From the IMG/VR virus record IMGVR_UViG_3300032087_003621, positions 82,378-146,377 of that record: a stretch of 64,000 nt of DNA. One strand, written 5' to 3'. Shown here in pieces: positions 45,666-52,526 of the stretch. This DNA is from a virus. The notes under the pieces were generated by a model that was not told the DNA's origin, did no database searches, and saw only the letters and a program-made list of their open reading frames with translations. The position numbers and the translations under genes are program-made. The stretch's first letter is position 1, and each line of letters opens with the position of its first letter.

Positions 45666-45827
45666 ATGTCGGCGAATACGACAATCGAATTGAAGTGTAA
45701 TTGGGATGGTGATTTTGAATTAATTGAACCAGATGGTACACTAATTACGTATAAACGTGAAGAATGGCATGAAGTTCAGAATCATCTTTTTTCTTTGGTA
45801 AGAGCCCCAGCTGGAGACCCTAAGTAA
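45666..45827 (+). CDS. Small hypothetical protein (53 aa)
   Basis: A 53-codon frame whose stop overlaps the ATG of the bL33-like gene (gtaATG). The sequence contains WDGDFELIEPDG and YKREEWHEVQ and looks like a folded small beta protein. A TTG at 45648, overlapping the SNase end, could add six residues. No family is recognised. Confidence 0.62.
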   Translation: MSANTTIELKCNWDGDFELIEPDGTLITYKREEWHEVQNHLFSLVRAPAGDPK

Positions 45828-46015
45828 TGGCTAGAAAAGACCTCGATGTGGTATATCTGATTCCCGAAGGACAAACAAGGGAATCGCACGATTACCACTA
45901 CACCGTTTACAAGAAACGTAAGCACCCCGAAAAATTTAGGATGAAGAAGTATAATCCTAAGTCTCGCAAACACGAGTGGTTTGTCGAAGTAAAAAAACCC
46001 CCTCATTCAAAATAA
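45827..46015 (+). CDS. rpmG: Ribosomal protein bL33 homologue
   Basis: A 62-aa very basic protein. Residues ~22-56 align with bacterial bL33: a YHYTVYKKRKHPEKF strand pair (compare F-Y-TTKNKR--PEKL), then MKKYNPKSRKHEWFVEVK (compare L-KYDPVVRKHV-YKEAK). The N-terminal KDLDVVYLIP takes the place of the usual IKLVSTA strand. bL33 binds the E-site side of the 50S subunit. The zinc cysteines of some paralogues are missing. Embedded in an early-type run of small genes with one-base overlap. It is probably built into host ribosomes; that is inference. Confidence 0.75.
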   Translation: MARKDLDVVYLIPEGQTRESHDYHYTVYKKRKHPEKFRMKKYNPKSRKHEWFVEVKKPPHSK

Positions 46016-46030
46016 AAGGTATTTTATATT

Positions 46031-46240
46031 ATGAGTAATGTGATTAGTCTCTGTGATTATCGTCAGAAGAAACTTGATGAACTCGCTTCTTATACAAGAG
46101 CGAAGAGAAGGTTCATTGATGAATTTGTTCGAGACCTTGAAATGACCAAAGAAATGTCATATAATGTAACAGAAGGTTATGACCTAGATACAACGACCTT
46201 TTCTTTGGATTTAGAATTTGATGATGATGAGTTTAGATAA
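46031..46240 (+). CDS. Small hypothetical protein (69 aa)
   Basis: A 69-aa helical protein starting MSNVISLCDYRQKKLDELAS, a start often seen in small phage proteins, and ending in an acidic tail. It overlaps the next membrane protein gene by 14 bases. No recognised family. Confidence 0.66.
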   Translation: MSNVISLCDYRQKKLDELASYTRAKRRFIDEFVRDLEMTKEMSYNVTEGYDLDTTTFSLDLEFDDDEFR

Positions 46241-46463
46241 AACAAATCTAAAATTCGCTGTAGTCGATACCATAGCTGCAACCCCTTTAAATCTTTTTAT
46301 CAACTTTGTTCTAATAAGTTTGGGTTTGCGTTTAGGTATGACTGCCGCAGAAATGACCTTTTTTATTACGGCAGTTTTATTTGTTCTCGCTGTAATTAGA
46401 AAATATATTTTAAGAAGTTTCATAGACAAGAGGGATTATAGATATGGTTCAGACCGAACTTGA
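46227..46463 (+). CDS. Two-span membrane protein (78 aa)
   Basis: From ATG 46227 the protein has two hydrophobic segments (about residues 15-36, ATPLNLFINFVLISLGL, and 41-62, TFFITAVLFVLAVIRKYI) and a basic C-terminal tail. Similar short two-TM proteins occur in marine T4-like phages. Several in-frame ATGs lie just before; the last is taken. Function unknown. Confidence 0.68.
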   Translation: MSLDKTNLKFAVVDTIAATPLNLFINFVLISLGLRLGMTAAEMTFFITAVLFVLAVIRKYILRSFIDKRDYRYGSDRT

Positions 46464-46575
46464 TATACCAGTAAAGTTAGACCCGCCTTATGACGGGTTA
46501 TTTTATTGTCGTATTCGTGAAGGAATGTTTCGATGGCCAGAATTTATTTCATTTTATAGAAGGAAAAACCTATGA
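46444..46575 (+). CDS. Small hypothetical protein (43 aa)
   Basis: The ATG overlaps the end of the two-span membrane gene by 20 bases, and the stop overlaps the peroxiredoxin ATG by four (ATGA). The protein contains DPPYDGLFYCRIREGMFRWP. The tight coupling to the next gene argues that it is real. Confidence 0.58.
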   Translation: MVQTELDIPVKLDPPYDGLFYCRIREGMFRWPEFISFYRRKNL

Positions 46576-47120
46576 TTAAAAAAGGACAATCTCTACCCGA
46601 TGTAACTTTTCGTACTCGTGTAAGAGACGAATCAATTGAAGGACCTAACCCATATCGATGGGAAGATAAAACAACTGCCGATTATTTCTCTGGTAAGAGG
46701 GTGTTGTTGTTTAGTTTGCCCGGAGCGTTTACACCAACGTGTTCTACGTATCAGTTGCCTGGATACGAAAACAACTTTGGCGAATTCCAAAAGACGGGTA
46801 TCGATGAAATCTATTGTATGTCGGTAAACGATTCATTCGTGATGAACGCTTGGGCTAAAGACCAAAAATTAGAGAACGTCAAAGTAATTCCAGATGGTTC
46901 CGGTTTATTTACTCAGGGTGTTGGAGCTCTAGTGAGTAAAGATAATCTCGGGTTTGGTCAACGTTCATGGCGATATGCGATGGTTGTAAATGATGGTGTG
47001 GTGGAAGCAATTTTCCCTGAAGCGAGTCAACGAGATAATGCTGATGATGACCCTTATGAGGTTTCTACGCCAGAAAATCTTTTGGCATATTGTCAAAGTG
47101 CAGTAAAAGAGGTAGCATGA
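46572..47120 (+). CDS. Peroxiredoxin, Prx5 type
   Basis: A 182-aa thiol peroxidase. LPGAFTPTCSTYQLPGY contains the peroxidatic Cys (near residue 57) within the PGAFTPTCS signature of the Prx5/AhpE-like group; a WRYAMVVNDG strand and the helix lie further on. Such enzymes reduce H2O2 and organic peroxides with glutathione or thioredoxin. It starts an evident metabolic run and is coupled to glyA (ATGA overlap). It probably limits oxidative damage during infection. Confidence 0.9.
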   Translation: MIKKGQSLPDVTFRTRVRDESIEGPNPYRWEDKTTADYFSGKRVLLFSLPGAFTPTCSTYQLPGYENNFGEFQKTGIDEIYCMSVNDSFVMNAWAKDQKLENVKVIPDGSGLFTQGVGALVSKDNLGFGQRSWRYAMVVNDGVVEAIFPEASQRDNADDDPYEVSTPENLLAYCQSAVKEVA

Positions 47121-48286
47121 AGAAACTTGGCATGAACCCGACTCTTGTTAATTACATGAAGAAAGAGGCGGCAAGACAAGAAGATTATGCACAACTGATT
47201 GCTAGTGAGAATTTTGCTAGTGAAAAGGTGCGTGAGTTGTCTGGTTCTATTCTGACTAACAAGTATGCCGAAGGGTATCCGGGCGAACGATACTACAACG
47301 GGTGTGAATGGTACGACGATATTGAGTATCTTGCAATGCGAGAACTTCAGAGATGTTTTGATGAAGATTTCTTATGCAATGTTCAACCACACTCGGGTGC
47401 CAATGCCAATCTTGCAGTGATGATGGGTCTTCTGAAGCCAGGAGATACCATCCTCTCACTCAGTCTTGGCGATGGTGGACATCTGTCTCACGGACACAAG
47501 GTCAACATCTCAGGCAAACTATTCAACATCATTCAGTATGGTGTAGACTCACAAGGTTGGATTGATGAAGACCAAGTGGATATGCTTGCTGCGAAACACG
47601 AACCTAAGATGATTATCGCTGGTGCCTCGGCATATCCAAGAAGAATCAACTGGGAATTCTTTAACTTTATCGCAAAACGTGAAGGTGCTATCCTGCTTGC
47701 AGACATCGCACATTACTCAGGATTGATTGCTGGAGGCGTTTACCCTTCACCCTTTGGTTATGCCGATGTTATCACTTCAACGACCCACAAGACGTTACGT
47801 GGACCCCGTGGCGGAGTTATCATGTGGCAGGACGATAAGTATACCAAGAAAATCAATGGAGCTTTATTTCCTGGCACACAAGGTGGTCCGTTGATGAATC
47901 AGGTTGCTGCAAAGGTGCAGGCATTCTACGAAGCACGGCAACCAGAGTTTCGAGAGTATGCAAAGAACGTGGTAGACAACGCATGGGAAATGGCAGACGA
48001 GTTTAGGCGACAAGGAATGTATGTGGTGACGGACGGTACAGATAGTCATATTATTCTGCTTGACTTGAAAGAATATCAGGTGATGGGTTCTAAACTTGCT
48101 GACAGGTTAGAGCAGGACCACCAGATTGTGGTGAACAAAAACAGTGTGCCTGGTGACCCACTACCACCAAAATTCACTAGTGGTATTCGTATCGGTACTG
48201 CTGCTGAAACAACTAGAGGGAAAGACGCAGAGTGGTTTAGAGAAATCGCTCGTACAATTTCTAACGCAGTAATGGAGTTAGCGTGA
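47117..48286 (+). CDS. glyA: Serine hydroxymethyltransferase GlyA
   Basis: A 389-aa PLP enzyme converting serine and tetrahydrofolate to glycine and methylene-THF. Family blocks: QLIASENFAS, YAEGYPGERYYNGCE, VQPHSGANANLAV, DIAHYSGLIAGG, the PLP lysine in TTHKTLRGPRGG (near residue 225), FPGTQGGPLMNQ and TSGIRIGTAA. All catalytic parts are intact; it is about 25 residues shorter than E. coli GlyA because loops and the C-terminal helix are trimmed. It would provide C1 units for dTMP synthesis, and glycine. ATG 47117 is taken. Confidence 0.95.
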   Translation: MKKLGMNPTLVNYMKKEAARQEDYAQLIASENFASEKVRELSGSILTNKYAEGYPGERYYNGCEWYDDIEYLAMRELQRCFDEDFLCNVQPHSGANANLAVMMGLLKPGDTILSLSLGDGGHLSHGHKVNISGKLFNIIQYGVDSQGWIDEDQVDMLAAKHEPKMIIAGASAYPRRINWEFFNFIAKREGAILLADIAHYSGLIAGGVYPSPFGYADVITSTTHKTLRGPRGGVIMWQDDKYTKKINGALFPGTQGGPLMNQVAAKVQAFYEARQPEFREYAKNVVDNAWEMADEFRRQGMYVVTDGTDSHIILLDLKEYQVMGSKLADRLEQDHQIVVNKNSVPGDPLPPKFTSGIRIGTAAETTRGKDAEWFREIARTISNAVMELA

Positions 48287-48411
48287 TTGAGTGGGCAATT
48301 TATCTGAGCGTGGTTTATTTAATCACAATGTTCCCGTTTCATTTTATAATTTGGAGGCATAGAAAAAATGTTAAAAGTGATTCCGTTAATTCTGGTGCTA
48401 AGTTTGGTTAG
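48283..48411 (+). CDS. Possible tiny membrane protein (42 aa)
   Basis: A GTG overlapping the glyA stop opens a frame with one hydrophobic segment (WAIYLSVVYLITMFPFHFIIW) and a short basic tail. It runs 44 bases into the cytochrome gene. The frame fills the gap between glyA and the cytochrome gene but could be chance. Confidence 0.3.
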   Translation: MIEWAIYLSVVYLITMFPFHFIIWRHRKNVKSDSVNSGAKFG

Positions 48412-48790
48412 TGGATGTGACCCTAACAAAATTTTTGGTACTCGTGTTACACCCATGATGGGCCCAGACGATAATGATAAAGCCACGGTTGACTACACTT
48501 TGTTTAAACCCAGAGTTGTAATCGCTGGTGAAGCAGTTGAGGTAGCAGAGGTTGTTGCATTGCCAGGCGAGGCAAAGTATGCAGGTTGTATCGCTTGTCA
48601 TGGTATGAAGGGTGAGGGTGGTGTTGGTCCTGCACTACAGGGTCAAACTGCTGACTACATCAAACAACGTCTGGTCGCATACAAGAATGGAGAGCGTGTT
48701 GGTCGCCAGTCATCTATGATGTGGAGTCAGGCAGGTTTATTGAGTGACCTAGATATAGAACAGTTATCAGAATACATTGAGAGTTTATAA
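48368..48790 (+). CDS. Lipoprotein c-type cytochrome
   Basis: A 140-aa protein. A type II signal peptide with lipobox LVSGC (Cys17) is followed by an Asp, which in Gram-negative enterics keeps lipoproteins in the inner membrane. The C-terminal ~70 residues form a class I cytochrome c domain: YAGCIACHGMKGEGG (CxxCH heme site, residues ~75-79) and an axial Met in SSMMW (near 118). DIEQLSEYI ends the fold. Phage cytochromes are rare. It would feed or drain respiratory electron flow at the periplasmic face, needing host Ccm for heme attachment. Good ribosome site (tggaggc). Confidence 0.88.
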   Translation: MLKVIPLILVLSLVSGCDPNKIFGTRVTPMMGPDDNDKATVDYTLFKPRVVIAGEAVEVAEVVALPGEAKYAGCIACHGMKGEGGVGPALQGQTADYIKQRLVAYKNGERVGRQSSMMWSQAGLLSDLDIEQLSEYIESL

Positions 48791-49206
48791 TGAAAGCAGG
48801 TAAAATTTGGGGTACTACAGAACTCGTTGAACATACACCTTCGTTTGAGTTCCATCGAATCGAGTTCAAAGCAAATGTTTGTTGTTCAGAACATTATCAT
48901 CAAACTAAGTGGAATGGTTTTTTCGTGGAGTCCGGAACGTTAATGGTCAAAGTATGGCCAGACCAACCGACAGACGAACAACCCCATTTGTGTGACCAAA
49001 CTATTCTACGTGCTGGAGATTACTATAAAGTTCCTCCAGGCAAGTGGCATCAGTTTGTAGGTGTTAACGATGGCGTTGCATTCGAATTGTATTGGTCAGA
49101 ATTTAATTCAGACGATATTGTTCGACGTACTCAAGGAGTTCGTTTAGAGGCACCAATGATTGAAGGTCATCCGGGCAATCCTTTGACCGACCTGAACGCA
49201 GACTAA
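48790..49206 (+). CDS. Cupin-domain protein
   Basis: A 138-aa single-domain cupin. Motif 1 is CSEHYHQTKWNGFFVESG (two His, metal site). Motif 2 is PPGKWHQFVGVNDGVAF (His). The remainder is beta-rich. Cupins bind metal and range from sugar isomerases to dioxygenases, so a reaction cannot be named. Start overlaps the cytochrome stop (taATG), so it ends the metabolic operon. Confidence 0.82.
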   Translation: MKAGKIWGTTELVEHTPSFEFHRIEFKANVCCSEHYHQTKWNGFFVESGTLMVKVWPDQPTDEQPHLCDQTILRAGDYYKVPPGKWHQFVGVNDGVAFELYWSEFNSDDIVRRTQGVRLEAPMIEGHPGNPLTDLNAD

Positions 49207-49352
49207 GCGGCCCACTTAATCGTCTGTAACAGTTCTGCTGCAGTTGTCTTATAATTTAAGGCAACCACCTTACCACTGAAGGTCCGGTAAATGTAAAATA
49301 TCTGACCTTCAGCTGGTTTGTATCTTTCTGAGATTTCTTTCTTGTAGTCCAT
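49203..49352 (-). CDS. Small minus-strand protein (49 aa)
   Basis: The gap between the cupin gene and tRNA-Pro holds a convergent 49-codon frame starting MDYKKEISERYKPAEGQI, with a beta-like centre (FYIYRTFSGKVVALNY) and a final helix. It has a protein-like composition, and its stop meets the cupin stop. No Shine-Dalgarno site or promoter is obvious. Confidence 0.42.
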   Translation of the reverse strand: MDYKKEISERYKPAEGQIFYIYRTFSGKVVALNYKTTAAELLQTIKWAA

Positions 49353-49398
49353 TTTCAAACGAGAGTAAGTTGTGTTTATATATACAATTCTCGTTTTT

Positions 49399-49477
49399 CG
49401 GGGTGTAGCTCAGTCTGGTAGAGCACTCGCTTTGGGAGCGAGGGGTTTCGGGGGTTCGAATCCCTCCACCCCGACCA
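49399..49477 (+). tRNA. tRNA-Pro (anticodon TGG)
   Basis: A full cloverleaf: acceptor CGGGGTG/CACCCCG, D arm with AGCTCAGTCTGGTAGAGC, anticodon stem CTCGC/GCGAG around TTTGGGA (TGG, Pro), T arm with GTTCGAAT and encoded CCA. It reads CCA and other CCN codons, frequent in virion genes here. Confidence 0.97.
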
Positions 49478-49521
49478 AACTTTTAGTTATATCCTTATTC
49501 CAAAATAATCTAAAAAAAGTG

Positions 49522-49562
49522 TTGACAAAACATAACATTTCATGAGATCATTACTTTGTAAT
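49522..49562 (+). promoter_or_regulatory. Early promoter with inverted repeat at the start site (module 1)
   Basis: TTGACA (49522-49527), 17-18 spacer, AGATCAT, then ATTAC-ttt-GTAAT (49550-49562) over the expected start site. About 45 bases upstream and the start-site repeat are strongly similar to the module at 58.97 kb. Confidence 0.78.
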
Positions 49563-49580
49563 TGAGATGAGGTGATTGAT

Positions 49581-49799
49581 ATGGAGTGTTTGGAAGGTCG
49601 CAGAGTTCAGTACGTTTATGGTGCTCACCACGGTGAAGAAGAAGGTGTGGTCGTTGAAGATCGTGGTGAACAGGTCGTTGTTTGTGTCGCAGACCGTACT
49701 ATCAAGTACCACGCCAAGTGGCGATTGTTGACGGCTGAGTATCCTTGGGGTGAAGTTCCCACAGCGGTTGGTGTTTATCTTCTTGCGGAGGGTGTGTAA
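49581..49799 (+). CDS. Small hypothetical protein (72 aa)
   Basis: A 72-aa beta-rich protein with an SH3-like look (VQYVYGAHHGEEEGVVVEDRG, then VVVCVADRTIKYHAKWRLL). The ATG at 49581 follows gatgaggtg. It is the first gene of the short operon behind module 1 and overlaps the next gene by one base. Confidence 0.7.
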   Translation: MECLEGRRVQYVYGAHHGEEEGVVVEDRGEQVVVCVADRTIKYHAKWRLLTAEYPWGEVPTAVGVYLLAEGV

Positions 49800-50005
49800 T
49801 GATTAATCGAGTTGTGTGTGCTTATACCGACTGGGGTACTCCAGTTTTCCATCTTTACAAAAACGACGAGATGGTAGGTCGTGCTAGGTCTCCGCAAGGT
49901 ATTGCTCGTGTAATCGAAATACACGGTGGACCCGCTCCCCAAATCAAGGGGCATATCACCCATTTTCATGCTGAAACGTGGAGGGAGGCTTGCAAGTTAC
50001 TATGA
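49799..50005 (+). CDS. Small hypothetical protein (68 aa)
   Basis: A taATG overlap with the previous gene and a four-base overlap with the nuclease-like gene. The sequence has a strand-strand-helix pattern with several His near the end (GHITHFHAETW). No family recognised. Confidence 0.68.
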   Translation: MINRVVCAYTDWGTPVFHLYKNDEMVGRARSPQGIARVIEIHGGPAPQIKGHITHFHAETWREACKLL

Positions 50006-50505
50006 GTATTCAAATCAAAGAAAACGTTCTGAATGGCGTAAAAAAAGACCTAAAAAGATTGTTGTCTATCTATGAAGAGGTGGGTCTTCGAAAGAGTAAC
50101 AAACAACTGTCTGAGGACATTTCCGGATTGTTTGAAAACAACATCGAAAAGATGATTGAAGGTGCTATTGCCCCTAAGTTGGACAGTGAACCCGATATTC
50201 GATTTCATGGCGAACCAATCGAGATAAAAACGACTAATGGTCATAACTGGCGTGGTGGTAAGTTCTCAAAAAGACCGGGCTACTATATCTTCGTCAGTTG
50301 GGATATTGTTGATGGTGAACCCAAATTTTTCGTGGCCGGTACACCTTTATTAGAGTCTGATTGGAAAGGCGGCGGTGAAAACTACTATGCTACTCATTAC
50401 GGTAAAAAAGAACTTGTTGATAATCAAAGAGTTACGTACTTTAGTGGTGACCTAATTGTCAATCAGGGCAAGAAAAGACGAACTATTAAAGTTAACTATT
50501 CATGA
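50002..50505 (+). CDS. PD-(D/E)XK nuclease-like protein (type II restriction enzyme-like)
   Basis: A 167-aa protein with EPDIRFHGEPIEIKTTNGHNW near residue 62: an Asp on one strand and E-I-K on the next, the PD-(D/E)XK catalytic signature found in many type II restriction endonucleases. The N-terminal half is helical (LSEDISGLFENNIEKMIEG), the C-terminal half beta-rich. ATG 50002 has a ggagggagg ribosome site. It could degrade host or competitor DNA; own-DNA protection might come from the Mom-like enzyme at 54.4 kb (inference). Confidence 0.65.
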   Translation: MSIQIKENVLNGVKKDLKRLLSIYEEVGLRKSNKQLSEDISGLFENNIEKMIEGAIAPKLDSEPDIRFHGEPIEIKTTNGHNWRGGKFSKRPGYYIFVSWDIVDGEPKFFVAGTPLLESDWKGGGENYYATHYGKKELVDNQRVTYFSGDLIVNQGKKRRTIKVNYS

Positions 50506-50510
50506 AAATC

Positions 50511-50529
50511 AGGAATATAACGTATTCCT
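50511..50529 (+). terminator. Hairpin between nuclease gene and next promoter
   Basis: AGGAATA-taacg-TATTCCT forms a 7-bp stem, flanked by ATGAA/TTCAT which can extend it. It lies 20 bases upstream of the -35 of module 2. No T-run follows; a weak terminator or mRNA end. Confidence 0.45.
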
Positions 50530-50548
50530 AAAATTCATGAAAAAAGTG

Positions 50549-50587
50549 TTGACTATGTTCTCAAACCATGAGATCATTACCAAGTAA
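50549..50587 (+). promoter_or_regulatory. Early promoter with inverted repeat at the start site (module 2)
   Basis: TTGACT (50549-50554), 17 spacer, GATCAT (50572-50577), overlapping TTAC-caa-GTAA (50577-50587). Confidence 0.75.
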
Positions 50588-50608
50588 ATTAATGAGAGAG
50601 AGTGAGTT

Positions 50609-51160
50609 ATGGAAGCACAATTGATTGAGAAGTTTGCAGAGCGTGGTTACGAGTTAACGTTCGACGCAGAGCGTCCTGTCGCCACCTGTATTCGACGCAC
50701 CAAACGTGCTCGTCTGGGTTACAAGGTCGAGTTCTGTTATCGCTTCAAGACTGAAGCACGAAGGATTGAGTTCTGCGAAGAGTTTCTCGCTAAACTTGAA
50801 CGTGCTGAACAGTACAAGGCAGAGCGCAAAGCCGCGAAGGCTGCCGCTCGTAAGGAAGCGCAAGAGAACGTCAAGAAGGGTGACATCTTCGTCGCTACTT
50901 GGGGTTGGGAACAGACCAACGTTGATGCCTACCAAGTTGTCGAGAAGAAGGGTGCTACTGTGACTCTTCGTGAGATTGCCCTGCGAACGATTGAAGGTAG
51001 CGAACAATATATGAGTGACCGAGTTGTTCCTGTCTTGAACCATTTTATTGGTGAAGCGTTCACCAAGCGAATCACTGGTCGTGGTATTAACATCAGCGAT
51101 TGTCAATACGCAAGTCCTGCCCCCGAGGGTAAAGACTTCTACCGAAGCTGGTATGCATAA
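50609..51160 (+). CDS. Phage-conserved hypothetical protein (183 aa)
   Basis: A basic 183-aa protein. It has a helical Ala/Lys/Glu-rich centre (residues ~65-92) between an N-terminal domain and a C-terminal beta domain starting KKGDIFVATWGWEQTNVDAY. That C-terminal block is seen in hypothetical proteins of many phages and plasmids. Function unknown. It is the first gene after module 2. Confidence 0.78.
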   Translation: MEAQLIEKFAERGYELTFDAERPVATCIRRTKRARLGYKVEFCYRFKTEARRIEFCEEFLAKLERAEQYKAERKAAKAAARKEAQENVKKGDIFVATWGWEQTNVDAYQVVEKKGATVTLREIALRTIEGSEQYMSDRVVPVLNHFIGEAFTKRITGRGINISDCQYASPAPEGKDFYRSWYA

Positions 51161-51170
51161 GGAGAACGTA

Positions 51171-51611
51171 ATGCTGTTAACTGAAATCACTCCCGAGACT
51201 CACACGATGGAAATCGTGAATCATCTCAAGGAACTGTGTGCGACTCATGACTGGTACTTCCAGATGGCAGAAGGCGATGCCTACTATCGTGGTTCACAAC
51301 GCGCTTCTGAAATCAACTACGTGAAAAACGTTTTGGTTGCTCGCGGGTATGAGACTCAAGCAGAATCTTTGATTGACCGATATCGTCCTGAGATGCCGAA
51401 CGTGTTTCGGAAAGTTCCAAGAACGATGCCTAAGCAATATGATCGTGCTGAGCTGAACATCTTGGTTGATTGGAGACTGCATGGTTATCCTACGTTGAGA
51501 GAAGACAGTTCTTTCGTTGATAGATTGATGGACCTTGGATATGAGGTTGAACGTGCTGTCGAATTGATGGCAGAGTATGAAGTTGATTATGAAGAGTGGA
51601 GGAATTCTTAA
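51171..51611 (+). CDS. Hypothetical protein (146 aa)
   Basis: The start at ATG 51171 is supported by aaggagaac; a longer frame upstream overlaps the previous gene and is rejected. The protein is helical and acidic, ending VDYEEWRNS. It overlaps the following 50-aa gene by one base. No family recognised. Confidence 0.72.
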   Translation: MLLTEITPETHTMEIVNHLKELCATHDWYFQMAEGDAYYRGSQRASEINYVKNVLVARGYETQAESLIDRYRPEMPNVFRKVPRTMPKQYDRAELNILVDWRLHGYPTLREDSSFVDRLMDLGYEVERAVELMAEYEVDYEEWRNS

Positions 51612-51763
51612 TGGAAGATTCGTACTACGAAGAGATTCGATTGTCTCGTGCTTTAATGCGGGCCTTGGAAGAAGATAGAATCTATCTTCATAAGGAAGCT
51701 ATTGCAGCGTATAACGCATTGCTGAATCATTATCAAAAACAAATGGATGAGGGCGTTCAATAA
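51611..51763 (+). CDS. Small helical protein (50 aa)
   Basis: A taATG overlap; 50 aa, one long helix pair (LSRALMRALEEDRIYLHKEA). It shares its size and ELSLSR/IRLSRAL-like start with the next gene and may be related to it. Confidence 0.62.
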   Translation: MEDSYYEEIRLSRALMRALEEDRIYLHKEAIAAYNALLNHYQKQMDEGVQ

Positions 51764-51933
51764 TGGAACAAAACCATATGCAAGAACTCTCGTTATCTCG
51801 TGATTTTTTTGATATCTTTGAGAGACACCGATGGTCATTTATAGGTGACCAATATCGTGATTTGATTGCGGCGTATCTAGAGGTGAAACGTCATCGAGCA
51901 ATCTGTATTGGTGAAGATGAAGAGGAAGGATAA
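51763..51933 (+). CDS. Small helical protein (56 aa)
   Basis: A taATG overlap with the preceding gene; 56 aa ending in an acidic tail. LSLSRDFFDIFERHRWSF then YRDLIAAYLEVK suggest two helices, alike in layout to the 50-aa neighbour. Function unknown. Confidence 0.62.
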   Translation: MEQNHMQELSLSRDFFDIFERHRWSFIGDQYRDLIAAYLEVKRHRAICIGEDEEEG

Positions 51934-51969
51934 TATGAGCTTTAGAAAAAACTTCAGGAACGACCTGCC

Positions 51970-52350
51970 ATGAAAACAACTGCAATCCAGGGAAGATTCT
52001 GTCCTGCCAATCCACACAAGTATACTGGTAATGTGAAAAAGATCACCTACCGCTCGTTGTGGGAAAGAAGGTTCATGCTGTATTGTGACAGGTCAGACCA
52101 GATAGTGAGCTGGAGTTCAGAAGAGTTGCACATACCCTATGTGTCACCCAAGGACGATCGCTGGCATAATTACTATCCAGACTTTCTGGTGGAAGCACGT
52201 GATGGCAGAACCATCATGGTGGAAATCAAACCACAATTTCAGTGGAAGTGGGACATAAACAAAGCTAAATGGGAATCCGCCAGGCAACTGTGTAAAACAA
52301 ACGGCTGGCAGTTCATGGTGTTGGGTAAAAAGGAACTGTACGGAAAATGA
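51970..52350 (+). CDS. 4: Head completion protein gp4 (TnsA-like fold)
   Basis: A 126-aa protein matching T4-type gp4 (head completion). It has QGRFCPANPHKYTGN near the start, ITYRSLWERRFMLYCDR, IVSWSSEEL, YYPDFLVEARDG and IMVEIKPQ, then KWESARQLCKTNGW. YPDF and EIKP are the PD-(D/E)XK-type residues of the TnsA-like fold. Gp4 acts after packaging to stabilise heads. It lies apart from the other head genes and no late box is seen directly before it. Confidence 0.88.
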   Translation: MKTTAIQGRFCPANPHKYTGNVKKITYRSLWERRFMLYCDRSDQIVSWSSEELHIPYVSPKDDRWHNYYPDFLVEARDGRTIMVEIKPQFQWKWDINKAKWESARQLCKTNGWQFMVLGKKELYGK

Positions 52351-52526
52351 TCAAACGGCGAGAGATTTTTAGATGGTTAGTTGATACTTTTGACGGTATC
52401 AATTTCTGGTTTCAGGATAAGTTTAACATAAACCCCAAGCGTCGAGCTCTGGAAACCATGCAGGATGCCGTTTCTGTAGAAGAGCTGGAGTGCACTATTG
52501 GAAAAAGTTTAGGTATAGTGGAATGA
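52347..52526 (+). CDS. Small hypothetical protein (59 aa)
   Basis: An ATGA overlap with gp4; 59 aa, Trp/Phe-rich first half (IFRWLVDTFDGINFWF) and helical acidic second half. It overlaps the next gene by four bases as well. Confidence 0.62.
   Translation: MIKRREIFRWLVDTFDGINFWFQDKFNINPKRRALETMQDAVSVEELECTIGKSLGIVE

Noticed and set aside
47060-47116. A glycine riboswitch or other leader control for glyA
   Set aside because: glyA overlaps the peroxiredoxin gene by four bases, leaving no room for a riboswitch.
51935-51973. A 12-codon frame between the 56-aa gene and gp4
   Set aside because: Too short to support; possibly a leader peptide, but nothing else suggests this.
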